From assembly GCA_029237695.1 (NCBI GenBank), contig CM055272.1:16604042-16668041 (forward strand): DNA of 64,000 nucleotides, in the 5' to 3' direction. Shown here in pieces: positions 44,524 to 53,555 of the stretch. Source of the stretch: Conchocele bisecta (Eukaryota > Mollusca > Bivalvia > Lucinida > Thyasiridae). Under the pieces are notes generated by a model. That model was not told the DNA's origin and searched no databases. It saw only the letters and a program-made list of their open reading frames with translations. The position numbers and the translations under genes were made by a program. Position 1 is the stretch's first letter, and each line of letters opens with the position of its first letter.

Positions 44524-45022
44524 AGAATGTGCAAATAGAAAAAGACACGCTAAAAAATATAAGCGCGCGGCGAACATAGCTGAAGCATCTATTACGGTTC
44601 TGGCAAGTTTATCTGTAATGAGTGGTGCGGGGACTGCTGCAACGCTATCTACAATTGTAACGGTTCCACTTGCATGGGTTTTGAGTGGAATTACCGTTTT
44701 ATCTGGAATACTTTGTATGGTAATTAGGGCGGCGGGTGGAAAACTCGAGAAAAAAAGTAGAAAACATGATAGAATATCCGTTCTCGCTAGGTCTAAGAAA
44801 AATAGCATTGACGTTATGGTGTCCAAAGCGTTGGCCGATAAGAAAATATCAAATTTAGAGTTTGAATCCGTGGTGGAAGAAATGGGGAGATATGAAGAAT
44901 TAAAAAATGATATAAGAATCAAGGCACGCGCCACCATGCCCAAAATTGAGTGTACTGATTGGGATAAATTTAGGGTAAAACTTGGAAATAAAGTCGGAGG
45001 AAATGTTACAGCACCATTATAA
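44504..45022 (+). CDS. Polinton two-membrane-segment protein, intact
   Basis: An uninterrupted 172-residue frame. A basic N-terminus (ANRKRHAKKYKRAANIAEAS) precedes two hydrophobic segments, about residues 29-49 and 52-74 (LSTIVTVPLAWVLSGITVLS and LCMVIRAAGG region), then a basic linker (KLEKKSRKHDR) and a helical tail (ADKKISNLEFESVVEEMGRY). It is among the few long genes of this element without a break. The function is unknown; a membrane-modifying or virion-membrane role is speculative. It is the second gene of the inverted-repeat cassette. Confidence 0.7.
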   Translation: MQDILVRECANRKRHAKKYKRAANIAEASITVLASLSVMSGAGTAATLSTIVTVPLAWVLSGITVLSGILCMVIRAAGGKLEKKSRKHDRISVLARSKKNSIDVMVSKALADKKISNLEFESVVEEMGRYEELKNDIRIKARATMPKIECTDWDKFRVKLGNKVGGNVTAPL

Positions 45023-45049
45023 AATAATTTTTAAAAAAAAATTAATTTT

Positions 45050-45100
45050 CTAATTTTCTTAATTTTCCTAATTTTCCTAATTTTTTCAAAATTATTAATT
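45050..45100 (-). repeat. Right arm of the internal inverted repeat
   Basis: Read on the minus strand it begins AATTAATAATTTTGAAAAAA and continues TTAGGAAAATTAGGAAAATT, matching 42,510-42,557. Immediately outside it is ATATTGGTGCAGTAAACA, repeated directly at about 45,458-45,475. Confidence 0.7.
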
Positions 45101-46170
45101 ATATTGGTGCAGTAAACAAATTTACATACCTATACAACAGGTGTTTTTCACTGAGAATTACAAATTCAGTCGAGGATTACACTGTACACACCGTCTGTGT
45201 AATTGATACACTCGGCTCTGTTTACCTCGGCTATCAATTTACGCATGGTTCATAACCCGTGTAATTGAAACATTGTCGTAATTGATAATTGTACAACACT
45301 AGGTAATGTTTATCATAACAGCCTACGTGGTCGTGTGGGTTAAGGAGATACTCTATAGAGACGAGGGTCGTGGGTTCGCGCCGCGGTTGGAGCTAAACAT
45401 TTTTATTTATTTATTTCTATCCCTACAAATGTGGTTTTAAAAAATAATTAATTAATTATATTGGTGCAGTAAACAATTTATTAATTAATAATTTTGATAA
45501 TTCTAAAGAATTAATTAAGAAAAAAAGCTTAGGTCCTACCGAGGCTCGAACCCACGCCAGCAAAACCCTTCTGGGCCCACCCGGCTAGCCACCTTCTTCT
45601 GATCTTGTCTGTCTTGCTCGTCTCCATGTTGTGGCTAGCCGGTGTAATAGCTGCCTGTACAGCACACCCCCATCTATCGGCTGATCTAGGAACCAGTGTC
45701 GAAATTCTAGGCAACCTTGGAAGTGCCTGCACGGAAGCACTGAGCGCTCAGTTTTCGTCAAGGGGCGTCCCCCCAAGACAAATTATTGTTGTTAATTTTA
45801 CATATATGAAGCTAAAACCGTGTTGTGCAATACCAAATATTTACTCGTTTATTTTTATTTGTTTTATATATAACAAGTTCATTTTTTATTTAATAATATA
45901 GGTTATAACGTTCTAAATTATTAAAAGTAAAATTAAAAAACATGCCAACCAATCACAATGTAAGAAATACTTCCGGAATATCGATAGTGGGTTGTGTAAT
46001 ACACACCCACGTGTGTGTAGTATATATTACAGCGTGTTTATGTTTCATCCCGGAAGACGTAATCGTGTAATCTCTCTATAAAATGGGCACTTAATATACG
46101 TGTAAGGTAGGACACATAATTTGCATGTTTATAACACGTGTAAGTGAAACATTGTCGTCTGCTTGATGTT
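45101..46170. other. AT-rich region with two tRNA-like stretches
   Basis: No protein gene is convincing. On the plus strand, 45,325-45,400 has TGGTCGTGTGGGTTAAGGAG and GTGGGTTCGCGCC, resembling A and B boxes. On the minus strand, 45,533-45,605 has GGTGGCTAGCCGGGTGGGC and GTGGGTTCGAGCCTCGG, again A- and B-box-like. Neither gives a clean cloverleaf by eye. A 24-bp direct repeat (ATATTGGTGCAGTAAACA core) flanks the first at 45,101 and 45,458. Confidence 0.4.
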
Positions 46171-46174
46171 GTGA

Positions 46175-46561
46175 TTACAACATAAATTTATAAGTGATAT
46201 CGTAGAAATGTACGTTCGTAAACGAATCGTTGGGTTTTAATAGTTTTATATAATATGCCTTAGTTTCATATCCGATACGCATTATCTGTCTTAATGTTCG
46301 TATTTGCCTCTTGTATAGTTGACATAATTGCCGGTATAATATTGTAAATGCAACGTTTTTATCGGAGCGTAATAAATTACGCTGGTATTTCATGTATTCG
46401 ATATCGCCTAGTGTTCTCATTTTATAGAATTTATATATAGGATTATAACCTCCGTAAGCTTCGTAAATTTCTTCAACACAGGCATTAAAAATTTTCAATT
46501 CCAATTGTATTGTATTATCCATTTTCTCTAATAGTTGGTTTTTTTTCTGTTCAATTTCCAA
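46175..46561 (-). CDS. Polinton hypothetical protein, paralogue 1
   Basis: An intact frame of 128 residues. After a Lys/Glu-rich N-terminus it contains DIEYMKYQRNLLRSDKNVAF, then TILYRQLCQLYKRQIRTLRQ and a C-terminal FTNVHFYDITYKF. The adjacent gene carries the same blocks, so the pair arose by tandem duplication. No domain is recognised; the helical, Tyr/Arg-rich character does not decide a function. Confidence 0.6.
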   Translation of the reverse strand: MEIEQKKNQLLEKMDNTIQLELKIFNACVEEIYEAYGGYNPIYKFYKMRTLGDIEYMKYQRNLLRSDKNVAFTILYRQLCQLYKRQIRTLRQIMRIGYETKAYYIKLLKPNDSFTNVHFYDITYKFML

Positions 46562-46935
46562 TTTCTAATAATAATTTTCCAATTTCTTCGTTAAAAGTGA
46601 TATCGTAGAAACGCATATCCGTAAACGAATCTTTGATTTTAAACTGTTTTATAAAATTAGTTTGATAATGTTTCGGTAGTGTTTCTCCGATCCTATTTAG
46701 TCGCTTCATTACATAAATTTGATACTTATACCGGCGACATAATTGCCGGTTTAATATTGTAAATGCAACGTTTTTATCGCAGCGTAATAAATTACGCTGA
46801 TATTTCATGTATTCGATATCACATAGTATTGTCATTTTACCGTGTTTTAATACTGTAGAAACAACAGCGTAAATTCTTCATCCAAGTCATTACAAACGTC
46901 CAATTCGTTGTGTATTTTATTATCCATTTTGTTAT
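46551..46935 (-). pseudogene. Polinton hypothetical protein, paralogue 2
   Basis: The open part (46,551-46,835) contains DIEYMKYQRNLLRCDKNVAF and TILNRQLCRRYKYQIY and ends in FTDMRFYDITFNEEIG. The N-terminus, starting at an ATG near 46,925 (MDNKIHNELDVC), is separated by a stop or frameshift near 46,850. It overlaps the next gene by about 11 bases and is its tandem paralogue. It lies next to the right terminal repeat. Confidence 0.55.
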
Positions 46936-46986
46936 AATATTTTATTATAACCTATTAAATTTATCTGTTCAATTGGACGTGAAAAC

Positions 46987-47148
46987 AACATGATGTATTT
47001 ATGACACCAATTTTAGATTTTTCGTGGTTGGTGGGAGACAATTTCTTCGTTAACCAATTTTTGATTTTTAGGGGGTGGTGGGAGTAGTATATGGGGGTGG
47101 AAATGATACCACCGTAGGTGGTATCATTTTGACTCCCTATATACTACT
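46987..47148 (-). repeat. Polinton 1 right terminal inverted repeat
   Basis: Read on the minus strand it begins AGTAGTATATAGGGAGTC and follows the left terminal repeat to ATACATCATGTT. One difference changes the internal palindrome loop (CTAC for CTAT). Confidence 0.9.
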
Positions 47149-47294
47149 GCTCTTTATTTTACATTTTCCATTATTTTCATCAAAAACATCGTTTGACAAA
47201 CACTTCAGTGCTGTCAAATCATGTTTTTGTTGAGAAAGAAGATATAAAAACAACAGCAGACGATAATTTTCGTTTCCCGCAGTCGAAGGGTTAA
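47149..47294. mobile_element. Right half of the MITE A hit by Polinton 1
   Basis: It resumes with GCTCTTTATTTTACATTTTC, then CATCAAAAACATCGTTTGAC, a shortened palindrome (CACTTCAGTGCTGTCAAATC), GCAGACGATAATTTTCG and GAAGGGTTAA. With 29,253-29,293 it makes one family A copy. Confidence 0.75.
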
Positions 47295-47421
47295 TATAGA
47301 ACACCACACTAGTGTCTTTTGATGTCATGTTTATCAGGCAAGTCTAGGAAACGCGTATGAATTCCGAGGCTTGCCGCAGACATACTCTCAAAATGAGGAG
47401 AAAAAACCTGCTAATGTATAC

Positions 47422-47548
47422 CTTCTGAGCATGCTGTTGGAGATGAAGGTCGGGGACAAGATCTCCACCATCCATCCCAGGATATTGCCAGCCTTGGACA
47501 GCTTCTCGAAGATCTCCTCGCGCTGGGCTTCCGTCAACGTCTTCGAAT
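47422..47548 (-). CDS. RNASEH2A: RNase H2 subunit A, exon 3
   Basis: A CAATTGCAG acceptor is followed by a 127-base exon in phase 1. After completing an Asp codon it reads SKTLTEAQREEIFEKLSKAG and NILGWMVEILSPTFISNSML, then Arg and two bases of the next codon, with a GTATAC donor. DSKTLTE is the conserved motif after the first catalytic Asp block, and LSP..IS.SML is typical of eukaryotic RNASEH2A. Intron 3 begins here and contains Polinton 1. Confidence 0.93.
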
Positions 47549-47592
47549 CTGCAATTGCACCAAACAGCAATGGCAGGGTTTTAAAGAGTTTG

Positions 47593-47990
47593 TTTGTTTA
47601 TTGGTGTTTAATGGCCTCTCAATAGCTAAGGTCATGTAAGGCCGGGCAAACAGGTTCGATCCCATTTTAACCTGCTGCATTGGGGGGAAAATCCCAAAAT
47701 CAGAACAGAATATTTACATCGAGAAAAAATATATTCAGCCCTGAATTTAGAATAACCCGACCTGGTGCCAGGTCCATACCACACCAAGTCACTTGGCTCC
47801 TCCCCCTAAATAGGATTACGAATAATCGCAATAGTCACATAAGGGGTATAACCAGATTCAATGGTCACATACAAAATGCCAAAGACGTATGTGAGGGCCA
47901 AACCAGGTCTCCATTCGGAATTCTGGTAAGGATGAACCCCGATCGTTAAATTACCAATCGCATACTCCCACCTGCCACCCACGGTTTCAA
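47593..47990 (+). repeat. Dispersed repeat, family E
   Basis: Opens TTTGTTTATTGGTGTTTAAT and contains GGCCGGGCAAACAGG, the six-G run at 47,682-47,687, CAGCCCTGAATTTAG, GTGCCAGGTCC and CAAACCAGGTCTCC. It is more diverged than the copies at 17,714 and 25,942. Confidence 0.65.
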
Positions 47991-49555
47991 AGAGGTCAAA
48001 ATGACTAATCAGGACTAAATTTAAGTCTCAACTGCAAATTGTTAAATGAATGCCGTTTTTTGACATCACTGATGGCTGTGTTCAAATGTACAGCGCATTC
48101 TGTTTGACCATGGCTGCAGACAATCCTCATTTCGGGGCCGAACCAACACCGACGTAATGCATGACATTATTAAAACACGTTATTACGTCACCAGACCAGT
48201 TCACAACGGTGACACTGAAATTTTGAAACTGATGCGGATGATGGGTCACTTGCATCATGTGACGTGTACTGCGGCCCCGGAATATGTATGCAGCACTCCA
48301 GATAAGGAATTAGTAATTGAGTATTTTCACGCCATCATTTCAGTAGCAATTTCAACATTTTAATTGGGTAAAATAAAATTACACTACTGTTTACACATCA
48401 ACAGACAGCAATTATTGAATAATTTGCTTCGAAATGAAAACATGTCTTGGCATTTCATTAGAATTGTCTCCTTGGAGACAATTCTAATGAAATACCAAGA
48501 TGTGTTTTCATGGAAAATAAGAAAAATATGCTATATTTGTGGTCTGTTTATTGTTTTCTGCAGCATGATAAAGCAGGGCTGTACAAATTGATTTTTTAGC
48601 CACTTGTCCCGGACAAGTGACTTGACAAAAGTGACTTGCCCGGACTTGTCCCGGAAAATATAATTTTCAGGGCAAGTAATTTTGAAAAAGTGACTTGTCC
48701 TCGTAAGATTTCTTATACGAAACTGTCCCAAAACAAAAACTATTATCATAGTTGTTAAATATAATACAATTGAGCACTTGGCACATATACATATTATATT
48801 AAATATCTATAATAATAAACATTGTATAGTACATATTTATTCTTGTGGTATGTTGTCACTGTGCCACCGCGGACATAACGTTGCGACAAGTGCATACTCA
48901 AAACACATTTATCGACAATAATCATAAAAATCGTTTCCTAAAATAATGAGAATTGTCTCGCGTTTTTCGCGATCTCGCCTTTCGCTTTTGAAAAATTCGG
49001 ATTAGTTTTGCTCATGCATCATGTGCATGTGCGGCGTGTTTCCAAAACGCGAGATTGAATATGATAGAATTTCGCGTTTTCGTCTCCAAAGCTCGAAAAC
49101 GCGAGGTTGCCACATGTCCCTAATAGGACACGTAAACATTGTCTGAGGAGACGATTCTCATGTGCTGAAAAAAACATGTTTACGTTTTTATTAAGAAATA
49201 GAACACATGTGGACAAACATCTATATTTCTTGACAACAAAAACATAATTTGACAAAAAATGATACTCGTCTGAGACGATTCTAATGTGCTGCCAATACAC
49301 GTTTATTTAGCAAAAAAAAACATATTTCGATACGTGTTATTGGTTAGGCTACTGCATCGCATCGTCGACCTATACACAAGATCGTGAAAACGCGAGACCA
49401 AATCGTGAGGCGAAAACGTGAGATTCTATTGTATTCATTCTCGCGTTTTCGCCTGGCTATCTCGCGTTTTCGAGACCGCGATGTCGCGTTTTCGCCTCGG
49501 CCTTTTCACAATGTCGCCTTCCGCTTTTGGAAATACGTTTGTTCAAGTCATTATG

Positions 49556-49880
49556 CAGGCCCGTAGCCTGGGGGGGGGGGTCGGAGCGGTTGGACGACGC
49601 CCACCCCCCGCCCAGCCTCGAGGTCCAATTTTTCAGGGGAAAAAAATCGGGTATGGAAGGTCACAGTTAGAAGCTCGGCTGTTTCGGAGAATGCAAGAAA
49701 TTGCATTTCAGACCACCCACCTATATTTCAAATTTACCCGGGGGGGGGGGGGGGGGGGGGGGGGGGAGGTGGGGGGGGGGGCGGGGGGGGGGGGGGCATG
49801 ACGCCGGACCCCCTAGATACCTCAGGCCCCTTGGGCATTCGAAACGACCCCCCCTTCAAACAGGTCTGGCTACGGGCCTG
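49556..49880. mobile_element. hAT-like MITE with G-rich interior
   Basis: The ends read CAGGCCCGTAGCC and GGCTACGGGCCTG. Inside are GGAAAAAAATCGGGTATGG, AAATTGCATTTCAGACCACC and a 59-bp G-rich run at 49,739-49,797, plus a shorter one at 49,570-49,580. There is no clear target duplication. The poly-Gly and poly-Pro frames are not genes. Confidence 0.65.
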
Positions 49881-49956
49881 TAATATGTGTGTGTAGAATG
49901 CATGCGTGTTGAAATTGAGTTTTGCGCATACATTACATGTACGTACGTACGTAGAA

Positions 49957-50830
49957 TGCAATTCGAACTAGCATGCTTTATATGAATGTACGTACGTAGA
50001 ACGCAAATCCAACACGCATGCTGTCTACACATGCATGGGCAAATCGTATTTCCAAAAGCGGAAGGTGAGATCGAGATCGCAAAAACGCGAGATTGTAACA
50101 AAAAAGAAATATGGCCGTACCCACCCATCCCCAATTAGCACATTTGCGACATATCATTTTCGGTCTAGCTGCACACCTGATGGTGTTTACAATCATCAGT
50201 CGCTAATCCAGTTTCACGTGCAAAGTGTGACTGACCTTTAGAATTCTGTGGAAACAAACATACCAAAACCACGCTATGTAGTCGCCCACGTCATCGCATA
50301 GCCGATGAATTGATAATTACACATTAGCTTGTGGAATTTCACATTTGTTTGATTTTTTTTATAAAATAAAACCAAGATTTGGCAGCACATGAGAATCGTT
50401 TCCTAAGACGATTCTCAAAATGTTGTCAAAATATGTTTTTGTAAAGAAATATCAATGTATTCGGGTTTTCTTTTCACTTTGTCCGATGTCATAATAAAAC
50501 ATGTTTTGGCAACACATTGAGAATTGTCTCCTTAGACGATTCTAATATTTTGTAAAAAGAATTGTCACATTTGTTTGATTTCTTAGACCGTACAAAACAA
50601 TTGACAAATTCAGAAATCCACAACTTAATTTGTGTTTCTCGAGTCGGGTTTCATATGATGGCGAGGAAATACGATCGATTACACACCATGAAAATCTTGT
50701 TGGAACGTAAATCATTTACTAAATGTCAATTGTCACGTAGGCCATTTCAGTTTACCGCGCGTTACGTTAGCTGTTATTCTAAGTACGTATGGTCGCTCGT
50801 TATGAGCATTTCTTTCCTTCGTTTATAAGG
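49957..50830. repeat. Repeat copy, inverted relative of 709-1,570
   Basis: This includes GCACACCTGATGGTGTTTAC near 50,170, hairpin cores near 50,385-50,420 and 50,510-50,545, and a terminal TTCCTTCGTTTATAAGG. It is part of the nested element. I see no gene. Confidence 0.6.
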
Positions 50831-50834
50831 TATG

Positions 50835-50925
50835 GTTTGTGACATAGGGCTTAGAACACCGACTTCCAATCTGGAGGTTGTGGGTTCAAACATCGCCTTG
50901 GGAATCAAACATACCTTCATAGTGT
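50835..50925 (+). repeat. tRNA-like SINE head
   Basis: Contains GACTTCCAATCTGGAGG and GTGGGTTCAAACATCGCC, matching the minus-strand stretch at 2,660-2,760. The B box is readable; the A box is weak. It is probably a decayed SINE head. Confidence 0.4.
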
Positions 50926-51550
50926 GTCCATCCCATTCAATTTCACTTTTTTTCGTTTATATGCCGCGTAGAAACGATAATTTAAATTAAGAACCTTAAA
51001 TTCCATTTTCACCCCGTGAAGGAACATACATTTATTTCTCTAAAGTTAGGTCTCTTGGCCTGTCGACGCAGTGAGACGAAAACGTTAACATACATAAAAT
51101 AAATCAATAACCATCGATCGCCGCAGAATATTTTCGCTAATTCGCTAATTACTTAGCACAGTAACACAGTAGCTGCGAATCGCCAGGACGCCCGCAGCGT
51201 TATCGATCGATAAAATGGTCAGTTTTGGGAGTAAGTTTATGACAGTCCGTCCGGTTCCAAAAAACGGGCTTGTGGCGGGACGTTCTAACAGAAAATAGTG
51301 ACTTGCCCGGGACTAAATTCCAGCATAGAGGCACTTGCCCGAGATTAAAACCGACTTGTCCCGGGCGTCGGACGTGCCAATTTGTACAGCCCTGTAAAGG
51401 TAACACAAATTTGTTATTACTTTTTGATACTCGCTGCTTCTGATTTCAATTGGGTTGTTGGCAATTTTAATTGGGTATTTACGCAAATACGCAGCTTATC
51501 TGGAGCGGGAAATTATAAACTTGCATAAAATGGGTTATTCCATTACATAC

Positions 51551-51622
51551 CAGCAAACTTAAGATCTTTCAGTTCTTCCGTCTTAGAGATAGGACTATAA
51601 CATGTGCCATACACCATCGGGC
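51551..51622 (-). CDS. RNASEH2A: RNase H2 subunit A, exon 2
   Basis: A TTACTGTTGCAG acceptor and a GTATGT donor bound a 72-base exon in phase 1 on both sides. After completing a Gly codon it reads PMVYGTCYSPISKTEELKDL then KFA, matching the block following the GRGPVLG motif in animal RNASEH2A. It is too short to appear as a long open frame and was found from its splice sites and fit to the flanking exons. Confidence 0.92.
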
Positions 51623-51834
51623 CTGCAACAGTAATAAGAGACTAAAGAGTATGAAAAGCTTGTTCAGCTTGGCAATGATTTCATTCAGATATCAAGAACT
51701 ATGCTAAAGTTGGTTGTACATGAACGTCAAAGTTTTACAGAACATAATGTAAAATTCCCAAATTTTCAATGGACACCACATATTTTTAAAACAAGGCGAT
51801 CGTTGGAGAGTGTCTCAATCACTAAACAAGGCAA

Positions 51835-52260
51835 TCACCACGAAGGTCAAGGTCACGAAGGTCAAGGTCACAATATGAGGAAGTCCAAAATTATTGATAC
51901 GAGATGTCCAAAATTTACGTCCCACAAAGTTTAAGGTCACCATGGTGAAGGTCACCCAAATGACACTGGATGGATATATATCAATGTGATATTGATAAAG
52001 TTTGGTAATGATCCAGACGGATCAAGAGACATGCGAAATTTGGACTATGTCAAAAGTTTACATCCCACAAAGGTTACGGTCACCAAGGTGAAGGTCACCC
52101 GAATGACACTGGATGGATAGCTATCAATGTGAGGAAGCTATTGATGAAGTTTAATAACGATCTGATTAACGGATCAAGAGATATGGGAAATTTGGCTACG
52201 TCCAAAATTTACGACCCAAATTGATGATGACAACGTTGCCGCTGCCGGAATTGTGACCGC
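51835..52260. repeat. GAAGGTCAAGGTCAC repeat
   Basis: Short GAAGGTCAAGGTCAC units at 51,842-51,872 precede two imperfect copies of a 165-bp unit containing AAGGTGAAGGTCACCC and ATGACACTGGATGGATA. No gene is present. Confidence 0.6.
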
Positions 52261-52430
52261 CACGTCTCACTTTCCACCCGAACGACACATAGTAGTTAGT
52301 CATGAATATAATTTTTTATCCCGTCAACACAGTGCGTATGTGCCGTGAAACACAGTGCCGTGAAACATTTTTGATATCCAGTCAATACTATTTTTGCATT
52401 TTAAAGCCATTTTTAGGTGTTGACGGGATA

Positions 52431-52576
52431 AATAGAATAGTAAGTTAGTGCCGTGAATGGGAAAAAAATATCTGGCGCGGCACGGAAACGGGATGTGCTC
52501 GGCAGAGCCTCGCCCATCCCGTTTCCTGAGCCATGCCAGATATGTTTTCCCATTCACGTCACTAACCTACTATTCT
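52431..52576. mobile_element. Large hairpin MITE
   Basis: AATAGAATAGTAAGTTAGTG and GAATGGGAAAAAAATATCTGG on the left pair with CCAGATATGTTTTCCCATTC and CACTAACCTACTATTCT on the right, with GAAACGGGATG/CATCCCGTTTC further in. The whole stretch folds into one long imperfect hairpin. Confidence 0.7.
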
Positions 52577-52659
52577 CTATAACCCATTACATGCGGAATA
52601 CACCTTTACGAGTATATTATTTTTGTTAAATATATAATGTAATTTTTTCCATTTCTCAA

Positions 52660-53220
52660 TGAAAGTATATGTTGCGACCACTCATTTGAACCGCCTCGAC
52701 GAGACGGTTCAAATGGTGGTTGTGACATACTTCTGAGCGCATAGAAGGAAAAACATTTAGGATTTTTTAAAAATAAAATGGCGTATCCTCAGCATGAAAT
52801 GGGTTAAGGAAGCTGCTACTGCTGAAGTTTGGTAAAGATTTCATAAAACTTTCCGCAAAAATTGGCGAGACAATGAATTAATTGTACAATGTCAAGACAC
52901 ATTCAACATTTCAAGAAGAATGTCGTCAGACACGACAATGCTAATTTTTCGACATGGTCCAAAACGTCCACCAAAGCGGTCTGAAACATCGGTGAGCATT
53001 TTTTGGAAATGGTCAGAAACGTCATGATCGTAAATGAAGAAAGTTCTCCGCAGTTGTGACTAAGTGACTATCTCTCTATCTCTCTCCCGGAAGTAGATGG
53101 TGTATTCAAACAGAAGGGGATATCCAATGATGTGGTCCGAAACGTTCATGGCCCGAAACGTCCATGGGCATGGTCCGAAACGTCCATGGGGCCATCATGG
53201 GCATAGTCCGATGCTAATTC
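52660..53220. other. Intron 1 repeats
   Basis: 52,670-52,800 matches part of the element at 22,870-22,990 in reverse, with the CCGCCTCGACGAGACGG palindrome. 52,960-53,220 contains irregular repeats of GGTCCGAAACGTCCATGG. No gene is present apart from exon 1, which follows. Confidence 0.5.
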
Positions 53221-53233
53221 TTCTGTAGCTCAC

Positions 53234-53360
53234 CCAGAACCGGGCCTCTACCCGCCTCGTCTATGCCCAGCCAACACGGTTCTGACTTGGCCAATTCCGG
53301 AATCCCCGACTCAATCAGGCAATTCTTTGTGTTATCTGCCTCAAACTGGCTCTGATCCAT
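53234..53360 (-). CDS. RNASEH2A: RNase H2 subunit A, exon 1 with start codon
   Basis: Coding starts at ATG 53,360. The exon encodes MDQSQFEADNTKNCLIESGI then PELAKSEPCWLGIDEAGRGP and VL, and stops in phase 1 before a GTGAGC donor. GIDEAGRGPVLG holds the first catalytic Asp and the Gly-Arg-Gly motif of RNase HII-type enzymes. The start was chosen because the distance from Met to the CxLG(I/V)DEAGRG motif equals that of vertebrate RNASEH2A; the open frame extends further upstream without another ATG. The 5' UTR contains a TTG/CAA trinucleotide run at about 53,416-53,432. The exon is adjacent to repeat element F. Confidence 0.92.
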
Positions 53361-53555
53361 TCTGTTTTGGAGGCAATTTCTGTTGTGCAGTTGTGTTTTC
53401 AATGGTTCCCGCACTTTTGTTGTTGTTGTTGTTGATAGAGCGGAGTTGTGTACCTCCAGTTCGAGAGAGCTGATTTCCTTGTTCCACGGTTGCAGGTATT
53501 AACACTTTCGTTTGTTTCCTTCTATTACATCAACACATATGATCTACAACTTATT

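Larger units (their letters stand above)
29294..47148. mobile_element. Polinton/Maverick element 1, complete (17.9 kb)
   Basis: Both termini start AGTAGTATATAGGGAGTC and form inverted repeats of about 163 bp (29,294-29,456 and 46,987-47,148). GCTCT flanks both ends as a 5-bp duplication. The content is that of a Polinton: protein-primed family B DNA polymerase, rve integrase, A32/FtsK-like packaging ATPase, major capsid protein, penton-like protein and small membrane proteins. The polymerase, integrase, ATPase and capsid genes all carry frameshifts or stops, so this copy is probably inactive, although some breaks could be assembly errors. It lies in intron 3 of RNASEH2A. The polymerase end and the 44.4-47.1 kb end are AT-rich; the structural middle is GC-richer. 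I did not recognise the adenovirus-type protease. Confidence 0.93.
48574..51394. mobile_element. Inverted-repeat element nested in MITE G
   Basis: The ends are CAGGGCTGTACAAATTG and its complement, and TAAAG is duplicated on both sides. Near the ends are ACTTGTCCCGGACAAGT-like palindromes and repeated ACTTGCCCGG words. The middle contains a hAT-like MITE (49,556-49,880), hairpin cores and the inverted relative of 709-1,570. No transposase is readable. The CAGGG start resembles hAT ends, but the 5-bp duplication is shorter than the usual 8 bp, so the superfamily is left open. Confidence 0.75.
48293..51506. mobile_element. Hairpin MITE, family G, split by a 2.8-kb insert
   Basis: The left piece (48,293-48,573) begins ACTCCAGATAAGGAATTAG near 48,295 and runs through the palindrome to GCAGCATGATAAAG. 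The right piece (51,395-51,506) continues TAAAGGTAACAC and ends CAGCTTATCTGGAGC. Joined with one TAAAG they match the continuous copy at 28,052-28,443. Confidence 0.85.

Noticed and set aside
53214..53414. Start of RNASEH2A at 53,414
   Set aside because: That position is a GTG. The ATG at 53,360 gives the N-terminal length expected for the family.
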